64,000 nucleotides of DNA, from the NCBI RefSeq assembly GCF_016482685.1, contig NZ_JACYHF010000006.1, positions 248,001-312,000 on the forward strand, written 5' to 3'. The position numbers were made by a program, and so were the translations under genes. The DNA comes from Streptomyces sp. DSM 110735. Lineage in GTDB: Bacteria > Actinomycetota > Actinomycetes > Streptomycetales > Streptomycetaceae. Shown piece by piece: positions 42,005-50,240 of the stretch (its first letter is position 1; each line of letters opens with the position of its first letter). The notes below the pieces were generated by a model. The model saw nothing but the letters and a program-made list of their open reading frames with translations. It had not been told where the DNA came from and ran no database searches.

Positions 42005-42161
42005 GGTGAACGCCCCCCGAACGCGGGCGTCTTCCCCGTATTTGCGGGGTCCTCCCCCCGGAGCGGCGCTCGCTGCCGTAGCATCCCTGACGGGTCCGCC
42101 CAACGGCCTGGTGATCAACGCAACGATCGCAGGGCGCAGTTGGACCGCCTCGGGAGGAGAC

Positions 42162-43493
42162 ATGAAGCATCGCGGCAGACACCGCAGGCGCAGACGAGGC
42201 ATGGCCCTGCGCGCGGTCCTGACCGGGACCGGCCTCGCCCTCACCGCCGCGGCCACGCTGATCAGCGCCTCGCAGGCCACGGTCACCGGCAACCCGGGCT
42301 CGCTCAAACCGCTCACCGCACAGGCGGACACCGCCTCGCCGCGCCTCCAGGAGCACCTGGTGCCCGCGCGGACGCTCGACCGGCTCGCCGGGTCCATGGG
42401 GCGCCCGGTCGGGGTGGACACCGTGCTGCGCGGCGCGGACCGCACGATGCGCGTGGGCGCCGCCTGCGACGCCGAGGAGCGCGCGACCCTGCCGCTCACC
42501 CCGGCCGCCACCCGCTCCTACTGCTGGGACCGCGCCGACACCGGCGACACCGCCTGGCGTCCCGCCTCGGTGACCACCTCCGGGGACGCGGACGAGGACG
42601 GTGTCTGGGGCACGCACCGGGTGGTCCTGACCGGCTGGAGCCACAGCACGACCCGGGGTCCCGGCGCCGAGCGCGGTCTCGCCCGGGTCGCCTTCGTGGA
42701 CTTCGACGACCCCGCCCGGCCCGTCTACCGCTGGGTCCTCCTGGTGGTGCCCGAGAACGGCGGCCGTGACTACCGGGGGCTGGACTCCCGGATCTCGGGG
42801 ATGGTCTGGTACGACAACAAACTGCTGGTCAGCGCGGGTCGGACGGGTGCCGAGGCGCTCTACGTCTACGACCTGGACCGCATCCAGCGCACCACCGTGG
42901 ACGAGCCCGCCATCGGCCGGGTGCCGCACGGCTGGTCGGCGGGCGGCTACCGGTACGTGATGCCCGCCATCGGCTCGTACCGCTTCCACGACGGACGCTG
43001 CGGCGCCTCCGGACCGCCCTGCCCGGGCCCGCTCTCGCTGGACCGGGGCACCTCGCCCGACAGCCTGGTGGCCGGGGAGCGGACCTCGGCGTCCGGCGAG
43101 CGCCGCACCCGGCTGTGGCGGTACGCGTTCAGCAACGCGCCCGCGCGCAGCGGTCTCCTCGCCACCGACGCCACCGGGCGCGCCGACGCGGTCGAGGTGT
43201 TCCGGACCCGGGCGCGTGCCGTCCGGGGTGTGCTCTCCTACCACCGTCCCGGCGCGGATGTGTCGTCCTGGTACATAGGGACACAGCCGAAGACGGACGG
43301 CCGGGGCGGACTGTGGCGTCAGGACACCCGGGGCGCGGCGGCTGCCCAGTGCGGCTCGGACTCCTCCCACCACTGCTGGACGGATTCGGCGGGCTCGCTG
43401 TCGTACTGGCAGGAGACCGGCGAGGTGTGGTCCCTGTCGGACCGGATGCTGTTCGCGGTGCCGCTGGCGCGACTGGAGAAGTCGCTGGACTGA
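42162..43493 (+). CDS. Secreted protein of unknown function
   Basis: The 443-residue precursor begins at an ATG after GGGAGGAGA. A very basic n-region (KHRGRHRRRRRG) and hydrophobic core (ALRAVLTGTGLALTAAATLISASQA) make a signal peptide. The mature part has repeated blade-like strands (RVAFVDFDDPARPVYRWVLLVVP, GMVWYDNKLLVSAG, GGLWRQDTRG, GSLSYWQETGEVWSLS) and about eight Cys, suggesting a disulfide-stabilised beta-propeller. I recognise no catalytic motif. It follows the GAF regulator on the same strand with 157 bases between. Confidence 0.8.
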   Translation: MKHRGRHRRRRRGMALRAVLTGTGLALTAAATLISASQATVTGNPGSLKPLTAQADTASPRLQEHLVPARTLDRLAGSMGRPVGVDTVLRGADRTMRVGAACDAEERATLPLTPAATRSYCWDRADTGDTAWRPASVTTSGDADEDGVWGTHRVVLTGWSHSTTRGPGAERGLARVAFVDFDDPARPVYRWVLLVVPENGGRDYRGLDSRISGMVWYDNKLLVSAGRTGAEALYVYDLDRIQRTTVDEPAIGRVPHGWSAGGYRYVMPAIGSYRFHDGRCGASGPPCPGPLSLDRGTSPDSLVAGERTSASGERRTRLWRYAFSNAPARSGLLATDATGRADAVEVFRTRARAVRGVLSYHRPGADVSSWYIGTQPKTDGRGGLWRQDTRGAAAAQCGSDSSHHCWTDSAGSLSYWQETGEVWSLSDRMLFAVPLARLEKSLD

Positions 43494-43594
43494 CTCCGGT
43501 CGGGAGTTCCGGGGCGAGCACGGAGCGCGTGTTCCGGGGCGAGGGCGACGAAAGGGATCGACAGGTCGGCGCGGGCGATGATTCTCTGGCCGTC

Positions 43595-44170
43595 ATGAAC
43601 AGCGTCCCTGTCACCACCTGGTCCCTGGAGCAGAACTCCCCCGGCGACCTCCTGCCCGCCGCCGCCCCCGAGGGCGACGCCGTGCGGATCGTGCGCGCCG
43701 AGGTGCCCTCGCCGGAGTTCAGCCGCTTCCTGTACGCCTCGGTGGGCGGTGACATCCACTGGATCGACCGGCTCGACTGGAGCCACGCCCGCTGGCGGGA
43801 GTATCTGGCGCGTCCCGGGGTGGAGACATGGGTGGCGTACGACCACGGCACTCCGGCCGGATATGTGGAGCTGGACGCCAAGGGCGACGGCGTGGTGGAG
43901 ATCGCCTACTTCGGGCTGCTGCCCGCCTTCCGGGGGCGCCGCATCGGCGGTCATCTGCTGTCGTACGGCACGGCGCGCGCCTGGGACCTGGCCGAGCGGT
44001 GGCCGGGGCTTCCGCCGACCAAGCGGGTGTGGGTGCACACGTGCAGCAAGGACGGCGAGTTCGCGCTGGCCAACTACCAGCGGCGCGGCTTCGCCCTGTT
44101 CGACACCGAGGTCGCCCTGGAGCGGGCGGCGGCGACGCCCGGACCGTGGCCCGGCGCGTTCACGGAGTGA
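43595..44170 (+). CDS. GNAT-family N-acetyltransferase
   Basis: This is a 191-residue GCN5-related fold. The acetyl-CoA loop lies in AYFGLLPAFRGRRIGGHLLSYGTARAWD (R-G-R-R-I-G), followed by VWVHTCSKDGEFALANYQRRGFALFDTE, the usual strand-5 Asn-Tyr-Gly-Phe region. The acceptor substrate is unknown. No strong ribosome site precedes the ATG; the conserved region begins well inside it. It is the last gene before the sulfur operon leader. Confidence 0.85.
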   Translation: MNSVPVTTWSLEQNSPGDLLPAAAPEGDAVRIVRAEVPSPEFSRFLYASVGGDIHWIDRLDWSHARWREYLARPGVETWVAYDHGTPAGYVELDAKGDGVVEIAYFGLLPAFRGRRIGGHLLSYGTARAWDLAERWPGLPPTKRVWVHTCSKDGEFALANYQRRGFALFDTEVALERAAATPGPWPGAFTE

Positions 44171-44288
44171 GCCGCACGGCGGGACGGGCTCGGCGGAAGC
44201 ACCCCGTCCGTCTCGCCATGCAGAATGGATGCGTCCAGAATCCGGACAATGGTGGACTGCCCGGAGATCCGCGTGCAACGCTGCCGTC

Positions 44289-44372
44289 ATGTCTGGAACT
44301 GGAATCGCCCTGGTGAGTCGACGGCACGTCGATCTCGGCCGCATGTCCAGCGCCATCTGTCCGGCGAGCTGA
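44289..44372 (+). CDS. Cysteine-responsive-type leader peptide upstream of sirA
   Basis: A 27-residue frame, MSGTGIALVSRRHVDLGRMS followed by SAICPAS. The RRHVDLGR-x-x-SAIC pattern matches the putative leader peptides found before sulfur-assimilation genes in actinobacteria, whose near-terminal Cys codon is thought to sense cysteine supply by ribosome pausing. Here the single Cys is residue 24. It lies 179 bases before the sulfite reductase gene, the space an attenuator would occupy. Confidence 0.75.
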   Translation: MSGTGIALVSRRHVDLGRMSSAICPAS

Positions 44373-44418
44373 CACACCAGCCCTGCCGATTCTCTTTTCG
44401 CTTTTCGCGCAACGCCGC

Positions 44419-44455
44419 GCACGTGCGCAAGCCCACGTGCGCGCTGCACGTGCGC
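44419..44455 (+). promoter_or_regulatory. Triple GCACGTGC motif between leader peptide and sirA
   Basis: CACGTGCGC occurs three times, at 44420, 44434 and 44447. GCACGTGC (copies 1 and 3; copy 2 is CCACGTGC) is self-complementary, so any two copies can pair with each other in RNA. Mutually exclusive stems of this kind, just downstream of a Cys leader peptide, suggest an attenuator. A protein-binding E-box-like cluster is the alternative. Confidence 0.5.
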
Positions 44456-44551
44456 AGGCCAGAGCCTCCCGCCCGCCGCCCGACCGCCACCCCGCAACGA
44501 CGGCGCTGCGCGCCGGGCCCCTGTCCAACGCTGTCGAAGGACTCCAGAACC

Positions 44552-46249
44552 ATGGCCGCCACCCCCCAGCCCCCCGCTGCCTCCGCGCCCCGTCGCAAGG
44601 CCGGCCGCCACCGCGGCGAGGGCCAGTGGGCGATGGGACACCACACCCCGCTCAACGGCAACGAACAGCTCAAGAAGGACGACGACGGTCTCAATGTGCG
44701 GACACGCATTGAGACGATCTACTCCCGGCGCGGTTTCGACTCGATCGATCCGAACGATCTGCGCGGCCGGATGCGCTGGTGGGGTCTGTACACCCAGCGC
44801 AAGCCGGGCATCGACGGCGGCAAGACCGCGGTGCTGGAGCCGGAGGAGCTGGACGACAAGTACTTCATGCTGCGGGTGCGGATCGACGGCGGCCGTCTCA
44901 CCACCGAGCAGCTCCGTGTGATCGGCGAGGTCTCCGAGGAGTTCGCGCGCGGTACGGCCGACATCACCGACCGGCAGAACATCCAGTTGCACTGGATCCG
45001 TATCGAGGACGTGCCCGAGATCTGGAACCGCCTCGAAGGCGTCGGGCTGTCCACGACCGAGGCGTGCGGCGACGTGCCGCGCGTGATCCTGGGCTCGCCG
45101 GTCGCGGGCATCGCCGAGGACGAGATCATCGACGGCACCCCGGCGATCGAGGAGATCCACCGCCGGATCATCGGCAACCCGGACTTCTCCAACCTCCCGC
45201 GCAAGTTCAAGTCCGCGATCTCGGGCTCGCCGCTGCTGGACGTGGCGCACGAGATCAACGACATCGCATTCGTGGGTGTCGTCCACCCCGAGCACGGACC
45301 GGGCTTCGACCTGTGGGTGGGCGGCGGACTGTCGACCAACCCGAAGATCGGTGTGCGGCTCGGCGCCTGGGTGCCGCTGGACGAGGTGCCCGACGTGTAC
45401 GAGGGCGTCATCTCGATCTTCCGCGACTACGGCTACCGCAGGCTGCGCAACCGTGCCCGGCTGAAGTTCCTGGTCGCGGACTGGGGTACGGAGAAGTTCC
45501 GTCGGGTCCTTGAGGACGAGTACCTCAAGCGTCCCCTCCTTGACGGTCCCGCGCCCGAGCAGCCGGTGGAGCGCTGGCGGGACCACGTGGGCGTGCACCG
45601 GCAGCGGGACGGACTGTTCTACGTCGGTTTCGCGCCGCGGGTCGGCCGGGTCGACGGCGCGACGCTGGCCAAGATCGCCGGTGTCGCGGAGGAGCACGGC
45701 TCGGGCCGGGTGCGGACCACCGTCGAGCAGAAGATGATCGTGCTCGATGTCGAGGCCGACCGGGTCGAGTCGCTGGTGGCGGCGCTGGAGGCGCTGGACC
45801 TGAAGGTCGGTCCCTCGCCGTTCCGGCGCGGCACGATGGCCTGCACCGGCATCGAGTTCTGCAAGCTCGCGATCGTGGAGACCAAGGCGCGCGGCAGCGC
45901 GCTCATCGACGAACTGGAGCGCCGTCTCCCGGAGTTCGACGAGCCGATCACCATCAACATCAACGGCTGCCCGAACGCCTGCGCCCGTATCCAGGTCGCG
46001 GACATCGGTCTCAAGGGCCAGTTGGTCCTGGACGACGACGGCAACCAGGTGGAGGGCTTCCAGGTGCACCTGGGCGGCGCGCTCGGCCTGGAGGCGGGCT
46101 TCGGTCGCAAGGTCCGTGGTCTGAAGGTCACTTCGCAGGAGCTGCCGGACTACGTGGAGCGGGTGCTCAAGCGCTACCAGGCGGAGCGCGCGGACGGCGA
46201 GCGGTTCGCCGTCTGGGCGGCGCGGGCTTCCGAGGAGGCGCTGTCGTGA
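44552..46249 (+). CDS. sirA: Ferredoxin-dependent sulfite reductase
   Basis: The 565-residue protein has the two sulfite/nitrite reductase repeats and the siroheme-4Fe4S ligand set: C-x5-C in TMACTGIEFCKLA and C-x3-C in NINGCPNACAR. Other conserved parts are TADITDRQNIQLHWI and SGSPLLDVAHEINDIAFVG. It reduces sulfite to sulfide with six electrons, feeding cysteine synthesis. Position at the head of cysHCDN separates it from nitrite reductase homologues. The ATG at 44552 gives an N-terminus of about 25 polar residues before GQWAMGHHTPLNGNEQ. It overlaps the next gene by GTGA. The leader peptide and triple motif upstream suggest attenuation by cysteine supply. Confidence 0.93.
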   Translation: MAATPQPPAASAPRRKAGRHRGEGQWAMGHHTPLNGNEQLKKDDDGLNVRTRIETIYSRRGFDSIDPNDLRGRMRWWGLYTQRKPGIDGGKTAVLEPEELDDKYFMLRVRIDGGRLTTEQLRVIGEVSEEFARGTADITDRQNIQLHWIRIEDVPEIWNRLEGVGLSTTEACGDVPRVILGSPVAGIAEDEIIDGTPAIEEIHRRIIGNPDFSNLPRKFKSAISGSPLLDVAHEINDIAFVGVVHPEHGPGFDLWVGGGLSTNPKIGVRLGAWVPLDEVPDVYEGVISIFRDYGYRRLRNRARLKFLVADWGTEKFRRVLEDEYLKRPLLDGPAPEQPVERWRDHVGVHRQRDGLFYVGFAPRVGRVDGATLAKIAGVAEEHGSGRVRTTVEQKMIVLDVEADRVESLVAALEALDLKVGPSPFRRGTMACTGIEFCKLAIVETKARGSALIDELERRLPEFDEPITININGCPNACARIQVADIGLKGQLVLDDDGNQVEGFQVHLGGALGLEAGFGRKVRGLKVTSQELPDYVERVLKRYQAERADGERFAVWAARASEEALS

Positions 46250-46428
46250 GCGAGCGTGCCGCGCCGTTCTACTGCCCCTACTGCGGTGACGAGGACCTGC
46301 GCCCCAGCGAGGAGGGACACGGCGCCTGGGAATGCGGGGCGTGCAACCGGGCCTTCCAGCTCAAGTTCCTCGGGCTGCTCGCCCGGGGACTGCGGCGAGC
46401 CGACGACGGAGGGGACGGATCGATATGA
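46246..46428 (+). CDS. Small zinc-ribbon protein of the sulfur operon
   Basis: This 60-residue protein has C-x2-C in FYCPYCGDED and C-x2-C in WECGACNRAF, a rubredoxin-like or zinc-ribbon knuckle pair, followed by a basic amphipathic tail LKFLGLLARGLRR. It overlaps sirA (GTGA) and cysH (ATGA), so it is translated in step with both. It may be an electron carrier or accessory factor for sulfite or APS reduction; that is inferred from position. A protein of this kind sits at the same place in the Streptomyces cys clusters I know. Confidence 0.85.
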   Translation: MSERAAPFYCPYCGDEDLRPSEEGHGAWECGACNRAFQLKFLGLLARGLRRADDGGDGSI

Positions 46429-47135
46429 CGGCCACTCAAACTGAGCGCACCGACGAGGAGTTGCGGCGACTGGCCGAGCGGGCCGGACGTGAGCTGGAGG
46501 AGGCGTCCGCGCCGGAGATCCTGCGCTGGGCGGTGGACACCTTCGGCGAGCGGTTCTGCGTCACCTCCTCCATGGAGGACGCGGTGGTCGCCCACCTCGC
46601 CTCGCGGGTACGGCCGGGTGTGGACGTGGTGTTCCTGGACACCGGCTACCACTTCCCGGAGACCATCGGCACCCGGGACGCGGTGGCGGCCGTGATGGAC
46701 GTCAACGTCATCACGCTCACCCCGGCGCGGACGGTGGCCGAACAGGACGCCGAGCACGGTCCGAAGCTGCACGACCGCGACCCCGACCTGTGCTGCGCGC
46801 TGCGCAAGGTCCAGCCGCTGGAAGCGGGGTTGACGGGTTATCAGGCGTGGGCGACCGGACTGCGCCGCGACGAGTCACCGACCCGGGCGAACACCCCGGT
46901 CGTCGGCTGGGACGCGAAGCGCCGCAAGGTCAAGGTCTCCCCCATCGCCCGCTGGACCCAGGACGACGTGGACGCCTACGTCACCGAACACGGCGTCCTG
47001 ACCAACCCGTTGCTGATGGACGGCTACGCCTCCGTCGGCTGCGCCCCGTGCACCCGCCGGGTCCTTGAGGGCGAGGACGCGCGCGCCGGACGCTGGGCCG
47101 GGCGGGCCAAGACCGAGTGCGGACTGCACGGATGA
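46425..47135 (+). CDS. cysH: Assimilatory adenylyl-sulfate (APS) reductase
   Basis: The 236-residue protein carries the PP-loop-like TSSMEDAVV, FLDTGYHFPET and the C-terminal ECGLHG, whose Cys is the nucleophile forming the S-sulfo intermediate. Two cysteine pairs, DLCCALRKV and VGCAPCTRR, form the 4Fe-4S-binding CC/CxxC signature that marks APS-type rather than PAPS-type reductases. The product sulfite goes to SirA and thioredoxin is the usual reductant. ATG overlaps the zinc-ribbon gene stop. Confidence 0.92.
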   Translation: MTATQTERTDEELRRLAERAGRELEEASAPEILRWAVDTFGERFCVTSSMEDAVVAHLASRVRPGVDVVFLDTGYHFPETIGTRDAVAAVMDVNVITLTPARTVAEQDAEHGPKLHDRDPDLCCALRKVQPLEAGLTGYQAWATGLRRDESPTRANTPVVGWDAKRRKVKVSPIARWTQDDVDAYVTEHGVLTNPLLMDGYASVGCAPCTRRVLEGEDARAGRWAGRAKTECGLHG

Positions 47136-47185
47136 CGACCGCACGGATGACGACCGAGACGACCGAACCGACTCAGGAGCGACAC

Positions 47186-47722
47186 GTGACGAGCGGAGCC
47201 ACCGTCTGGCTCACCGGTCTGCCGAGCGCGGGCAAGACCACCATCGCCACCGAACTGGCCGGGGTACTGCGCGCCCAGGGACACCGGGTGGAGGTGCTCG
47301 ACGGCGACGAGATCCGCGAGTTCGTCTCCGCCGGGCTCGGCTTCAGCCGCGAGGACCGGCACACCAACGTCCAGCGCATCGGCTTCGTCGCCGAACTGCT
47401 CGCCCGCAACGGCGTGCTGGTGCTGGTGCCGGTGATCGCGCCGTACGCGGACAGCCGCGAGGCGGTGCGCAAGCGGCACGCCGAGAACGGCACGCCCTAT
47501 CTGGAGGTGCATGTGGCGACCCCGGTCGAGGTGTGCGGCGAGCGGGACGTGAAGGGGCTGTACGCGCGGCAGGCCGCCGGGGAGCTGACCGGGCTGACCG
47601 GTGTGGACGACCCGTACGAGGCGCCCGAGGCGCCGGACCTGCGGATCGAGACCCAGGAGCAGAGCGTTCCGGAGTCCGCGGCCGCGGTGCGCGCGCTGCT
47701 CGGCGAGAGGGGACTGGCATGA
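47186..47722 (+). CDS. cysC: Adenylyl-sulfate kinase
   Basis: A 178-residue kinase with P-loop GLPSAGKTT, the DGDEIRE switch and GFSREDRHTNVQRIGFVAELLARNG. It phosphorylates APS at the 3' position to make PAPS. GTG 47186 was chosen for AGGAG 6 bases upstream; an ATG at 47132 that overlaps the cysH stop would add 18 residues. Since CysH looks APS-specific, PAPS here may serve sulfotransferases rather than reduction. Overlaps cysD by ATGA. Confidence 0.9.
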   Translation: MTSGATVWLTGLPSAGKTTIATELAGVLRAQGHRVEVLDGDEIREFVSAGLGFSREDRHTNVQRIGFVAELLARNGVLVLVPVIAPYADSREAVRKRHAENGTPYLEVHVATPVEVCGERDVKGLYARQAAGELTGLTGVDDPYEAPEAPDLRIETQEQSVPESAAAVRALLGERGLA

Positions 47723-48663
47723 CGACCGTCGCCAAGGTCACGGGCGGCGACGAGGGCACGGACAGCCCGTACGCCCTCTCGCACCTGGACGCGCTGGAGT
47801 CCGAGGCGGTGCACATCTTCCGCGAGGTGGCGGGCGAGTTCGAGAACCCGGTGATCCTGTTCTCCGGGGGCAAGGACTCCATCGTCATGCTGCACCTCGC
47901 GCTGAAGGCGTTCGCCCCGGCCGCGGTGCCCTTCGCGCTGCTCCATGTGGACACCGGACACAACTTCCCCGAGGTGCTGGAGTACCGGGACCGTGTGGTG
48001 GCTGCACATGGGCTGCGGCTCCATGTGGCCTCCGTACAGGACTACATCGACCGGGGTGTGCTCAAGGAGCGCCCGGACGGCACCCGTAATCCGCTCCAGA
48101 CGCTGCCGCTGACGGAGCGGATCCGCAGCGCGAAGTTCGACGCGGTCTTCGGCGGCGGGCGCCGGGACGAGGAGAAGGCCAGGGCAAAGGAGCGGGTGTT
48201 CTCGCTGCGGGACGAGTTCTCGCAGTGGAACCCGCGCCGCCAGCGCCCGGAGCTGTGGAACCTGTACAACGGCCGGCACGCGCCGGGCGAGCACGTCCGG
48301 GTCTTCCCGCTGTCCAACTGGACCGAGCTGGACGTGTGGCAGTACATCGCCCGCGAGGAGATCGTGCTGCCGGAGATCTACTTCGCGCACGAGCGCGAGG
48401 TGTTCCGGCGCGACGGCATGTGGCTGACGGCGGGCGACTGGGGCGGTCCGAGGGACGACGAGTCGGTGGAGCGGCGCCTGATCCGCTACCGGACGGTCGG
48501 GGACATGTCCTGCACGGGCGCGGTCGAGTCCGACGCGGCCACGCTGGACGCGGTGATCGCGGAGATCGCCGCCTCCCGGCTGACCGAGCGCGGCGCGACC
48601 CGCGCCGACGACCGGCTCTCCGAGGCCGCGATGGAAGACCGCAAGCGGGAGGGGTACTTCTAG
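47719..48663 (+). CDS. cysD: Sulfate adenylyltransferase subunit 2
   Basis: This 314-residue PP-loop protein has LFSGGKDSIVMLHLA, LLHVDTGHNFPEVLEYRD, and the conserved GGGRRDEEKARAKER and NWTELDVWQYI segments. With CysN it forms ATP sulfurylase, making APS and pyrophosphate from sulfate and ATP. It overlaps cysC by four bases and is followed by cysN after two. Confidence 0.95.
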   Translation: MTTVAKVTGGDEGTDSPYALSHLDALESEAVHIFREVAGEFENPVILFSGGKDSIVMLHLALKAFAPAAVPFALLHVDTGHNFPEVLEYRDRVVAAHGLRLHVASVQDYIDRGVLKERPDGTRNPLQTLPLTERIRSAKFDAVFGGGRRDEEKARAKERVFSLRDEFSQWNPRRQRPELWNLYNGRHAPGEHVRVFPLSNWTELDVWQYIAREEIVLPEIYFAHEREVFRRDGMWLTAGDWGGPRDDESVERRLIRYRTVGDMSCTGAVESDAATLDAVIAEIAASRLTERGATRADDRLSEAAMEDRKREGYF

Positions 48664-48665
48664 CC

Positions 48666-50000
48666 ATGAGCACGATCACGACCGAGGCGCTCTCGGCCAC
48701 CACCCTGCTGCGGTTCGCCACCGCGGGTTCCGTCGACGACGGCAAGTCCACGCTCGTCGGACGGCTGCTGCACGACTCCAAGTCGGTCCTCGCCGACCAA
48801 CTGGAGGCGGTGCAGCGGGCGTCGGTGAGCCGGGGCCAGGAGGCGCCCGACCTCGCGCTGCTCACCGACGGTCTGCGCGCCGAGCGGGAGCAGGGCATCA
48901 CGATCGACGTGGCGTACCGCTACTTCGCGACCCCGCGCCGCCGGTTCATCCTGGCCGACACGCCGGGCCATGTGGAGTACACCCGCAACATGGTGACCGG
49001 CGCGTCCACCGCCGAGCTGACGGTGATCCTGGTCGACGCGCGCAACGGCGTGGTCGAGCAGACCCGCCGGCACGCCGCCATCGCCGCGCTGCTGCGGGTG
49101 CCGCACGTGGTGCTGGCCGTGAACAAGATGGACCTGGTGGACTACGCGGAGCCGGTCTTCGCGAAGATCGCCGAGGAGTTCACGGCGTACGCGACCGAGC
49201 TGGGCGTGCCGGAGGTGACGGCGATCCCGATCTCGGCGCTGGCCGGGGACAACGTGGTGGAGCCGTCGGCCCGCATGGACTGGTACGGCGGTCCGACCGT
49301 CCTGGAGCACCTGGAGACGGTGCCGGTCAGCCACGACCTGGCGCACTGCCACGCCCGCCTGCCGGTGCAGTACGTGATCCGCCCGCAGACCGCCGAGCAC
49401 CCCGACTACCGGGGTTACGCGGGGCAGATCGCGGCGGGCAGCTTCCGGGTGGGCGACGAGGTCGCGGTGCTGCCGTCCGGGCGCACGACCCGCGTCGCCG
49501 GGATCGATCTGCTCGGGGTGCCGGTGGACGTGGCGTGGACGACGCAGTCGGTGACCGTGCTCCTGGCGGACGACATCGACGTCTCGCGCGGCGATCTGAT
49601 CGTCCCGGCGCAGGACGCGCCCGAGGTCACGCGGGACGTGGAGGCGACGGTGTGCCATGTCGCGGACCAGCCGCTGACCGTCGGGCACCGGGTGCTGCTC
49701 AAGCACGGCACCCGCACGGTCAAGGCGATCGTGAAGGACATCCCGTCCCGGCTCACCCTGGCCGACCTCTCGCTGCACCCGCACCCGGGGCAGTTGGTGG
49801 CCAACGACATCGGCCGGGTCACGGTCCGCACCGCCGAGCCGCTGCCGGTGGACTCCTACGCCGACTCGCGGCGCACGGGCTCCTTCATCCTGATCGACCC
49901 GAGCGACGGCACCACGCTGACCGCGGGCATGGTCGGCGAGTCGTTCGCGTCCCCGGAGCCGGTCAAGGACGCGGCCGAGGACGAGGGATGGGACTTCTGA
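48666..50000 (+). CDS. cysN: Sulfate adenylyltransferase subunit 1 (GTPase)
   Basis: The 444-residue protein is an elongation-factor-type GTPase: G1 GSVDDGKST, switch region REQGITIDVAYRYF, G3 DTPGHVEY, G4 NKMD, then two beta-barrel domains. GTP hydrolysis drives sulfate activation by CysD. It lacks the CysC fusion seen in some bacteria, in line with the separate cysC gene in the operon. Confidence 0.95.
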   Translation: MSTITTEALSATTLLRFATAGSVDDGKSTLVGRLLHDSKSVLADQLEAVQRASVSRGQEAPDLALLTDGLRAEREQGITIDVAYRYFATPRRRFILADTPGHVEYTRNMVTGASTAELTVILVDARNGVVEQTRRHAAIAALLRVPHVVLAVNKMDLVDYAEPVFAKIAEEFTAYATELGVPEVTAIPISALAGDNVVEPSARMDWYGGPTVLEHLETVPVSHDLAHCHARLPVQYVIRPQTAEHPDYRGYAGQIAAGSFRVGDEVAVLPSGRTTRVAGIDLLGVPVDVAWTTQSVTVLLADDIDVSRGDLIVPAQDAPEVTRDVEATVCHVADQPLTVGHRVLLKHGTRTVKAIVKDIPSRLTLADLSLHPHPGQLVANDIGRVTVRTAEPLPVDSYADSRRTGSFILIDPSDGTTLTAGMVGESFASPEPVKDAAEDEGWDF

Positions 50001-50002
50001 CC

Positions 50003-50107
50003 ATGAACTCCCTCGATTTCTATTCGACGTTCGCGAAGGAGGGCGGCCGTGTCGGCAGCGGTGCCCTCGGCAGCGGGCAGGGCGGGGTCGCGCGATGTGT
50101 GCGATGA
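50003..50107 (+). CDS. Possible 34-residue small protein between cysN and ssuA
   Basis: A frame starting MNSLDFYSTFAKEGGRVGSG two bases after the cysN stop has weak support. No ribosome site stands out, and its C-terminal part is Gly-rich. It occupies the 240-base gap before the sulfonate transporter, where a second regulatory segment might lie. Chance is an equal possibility. Confidence 0.25.
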   Translation: MNSLDFYSTFAKEGGRVGSGALGSGQGGVARCVR

Positions 50108-50240
50108 CGTACGCGCACCGCTCGCGCGCCCAGTCCCCCCACCCGGAGACGTCCCGGCAAAGACGAAAACCCACTGCCGAACTCCCGGCCACGGCTTGAA
50201 AGTTCCGTGACCGCCGGGCCGACGAGAGGAACAACCTCCC

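Noticed and set aside
46278..46772. Minus-strand frame opposite the zinc-ribbon and cysH genes
   Set aside because: Shadow of two overlapping operon genes with clear motifs and four-base overlaps.
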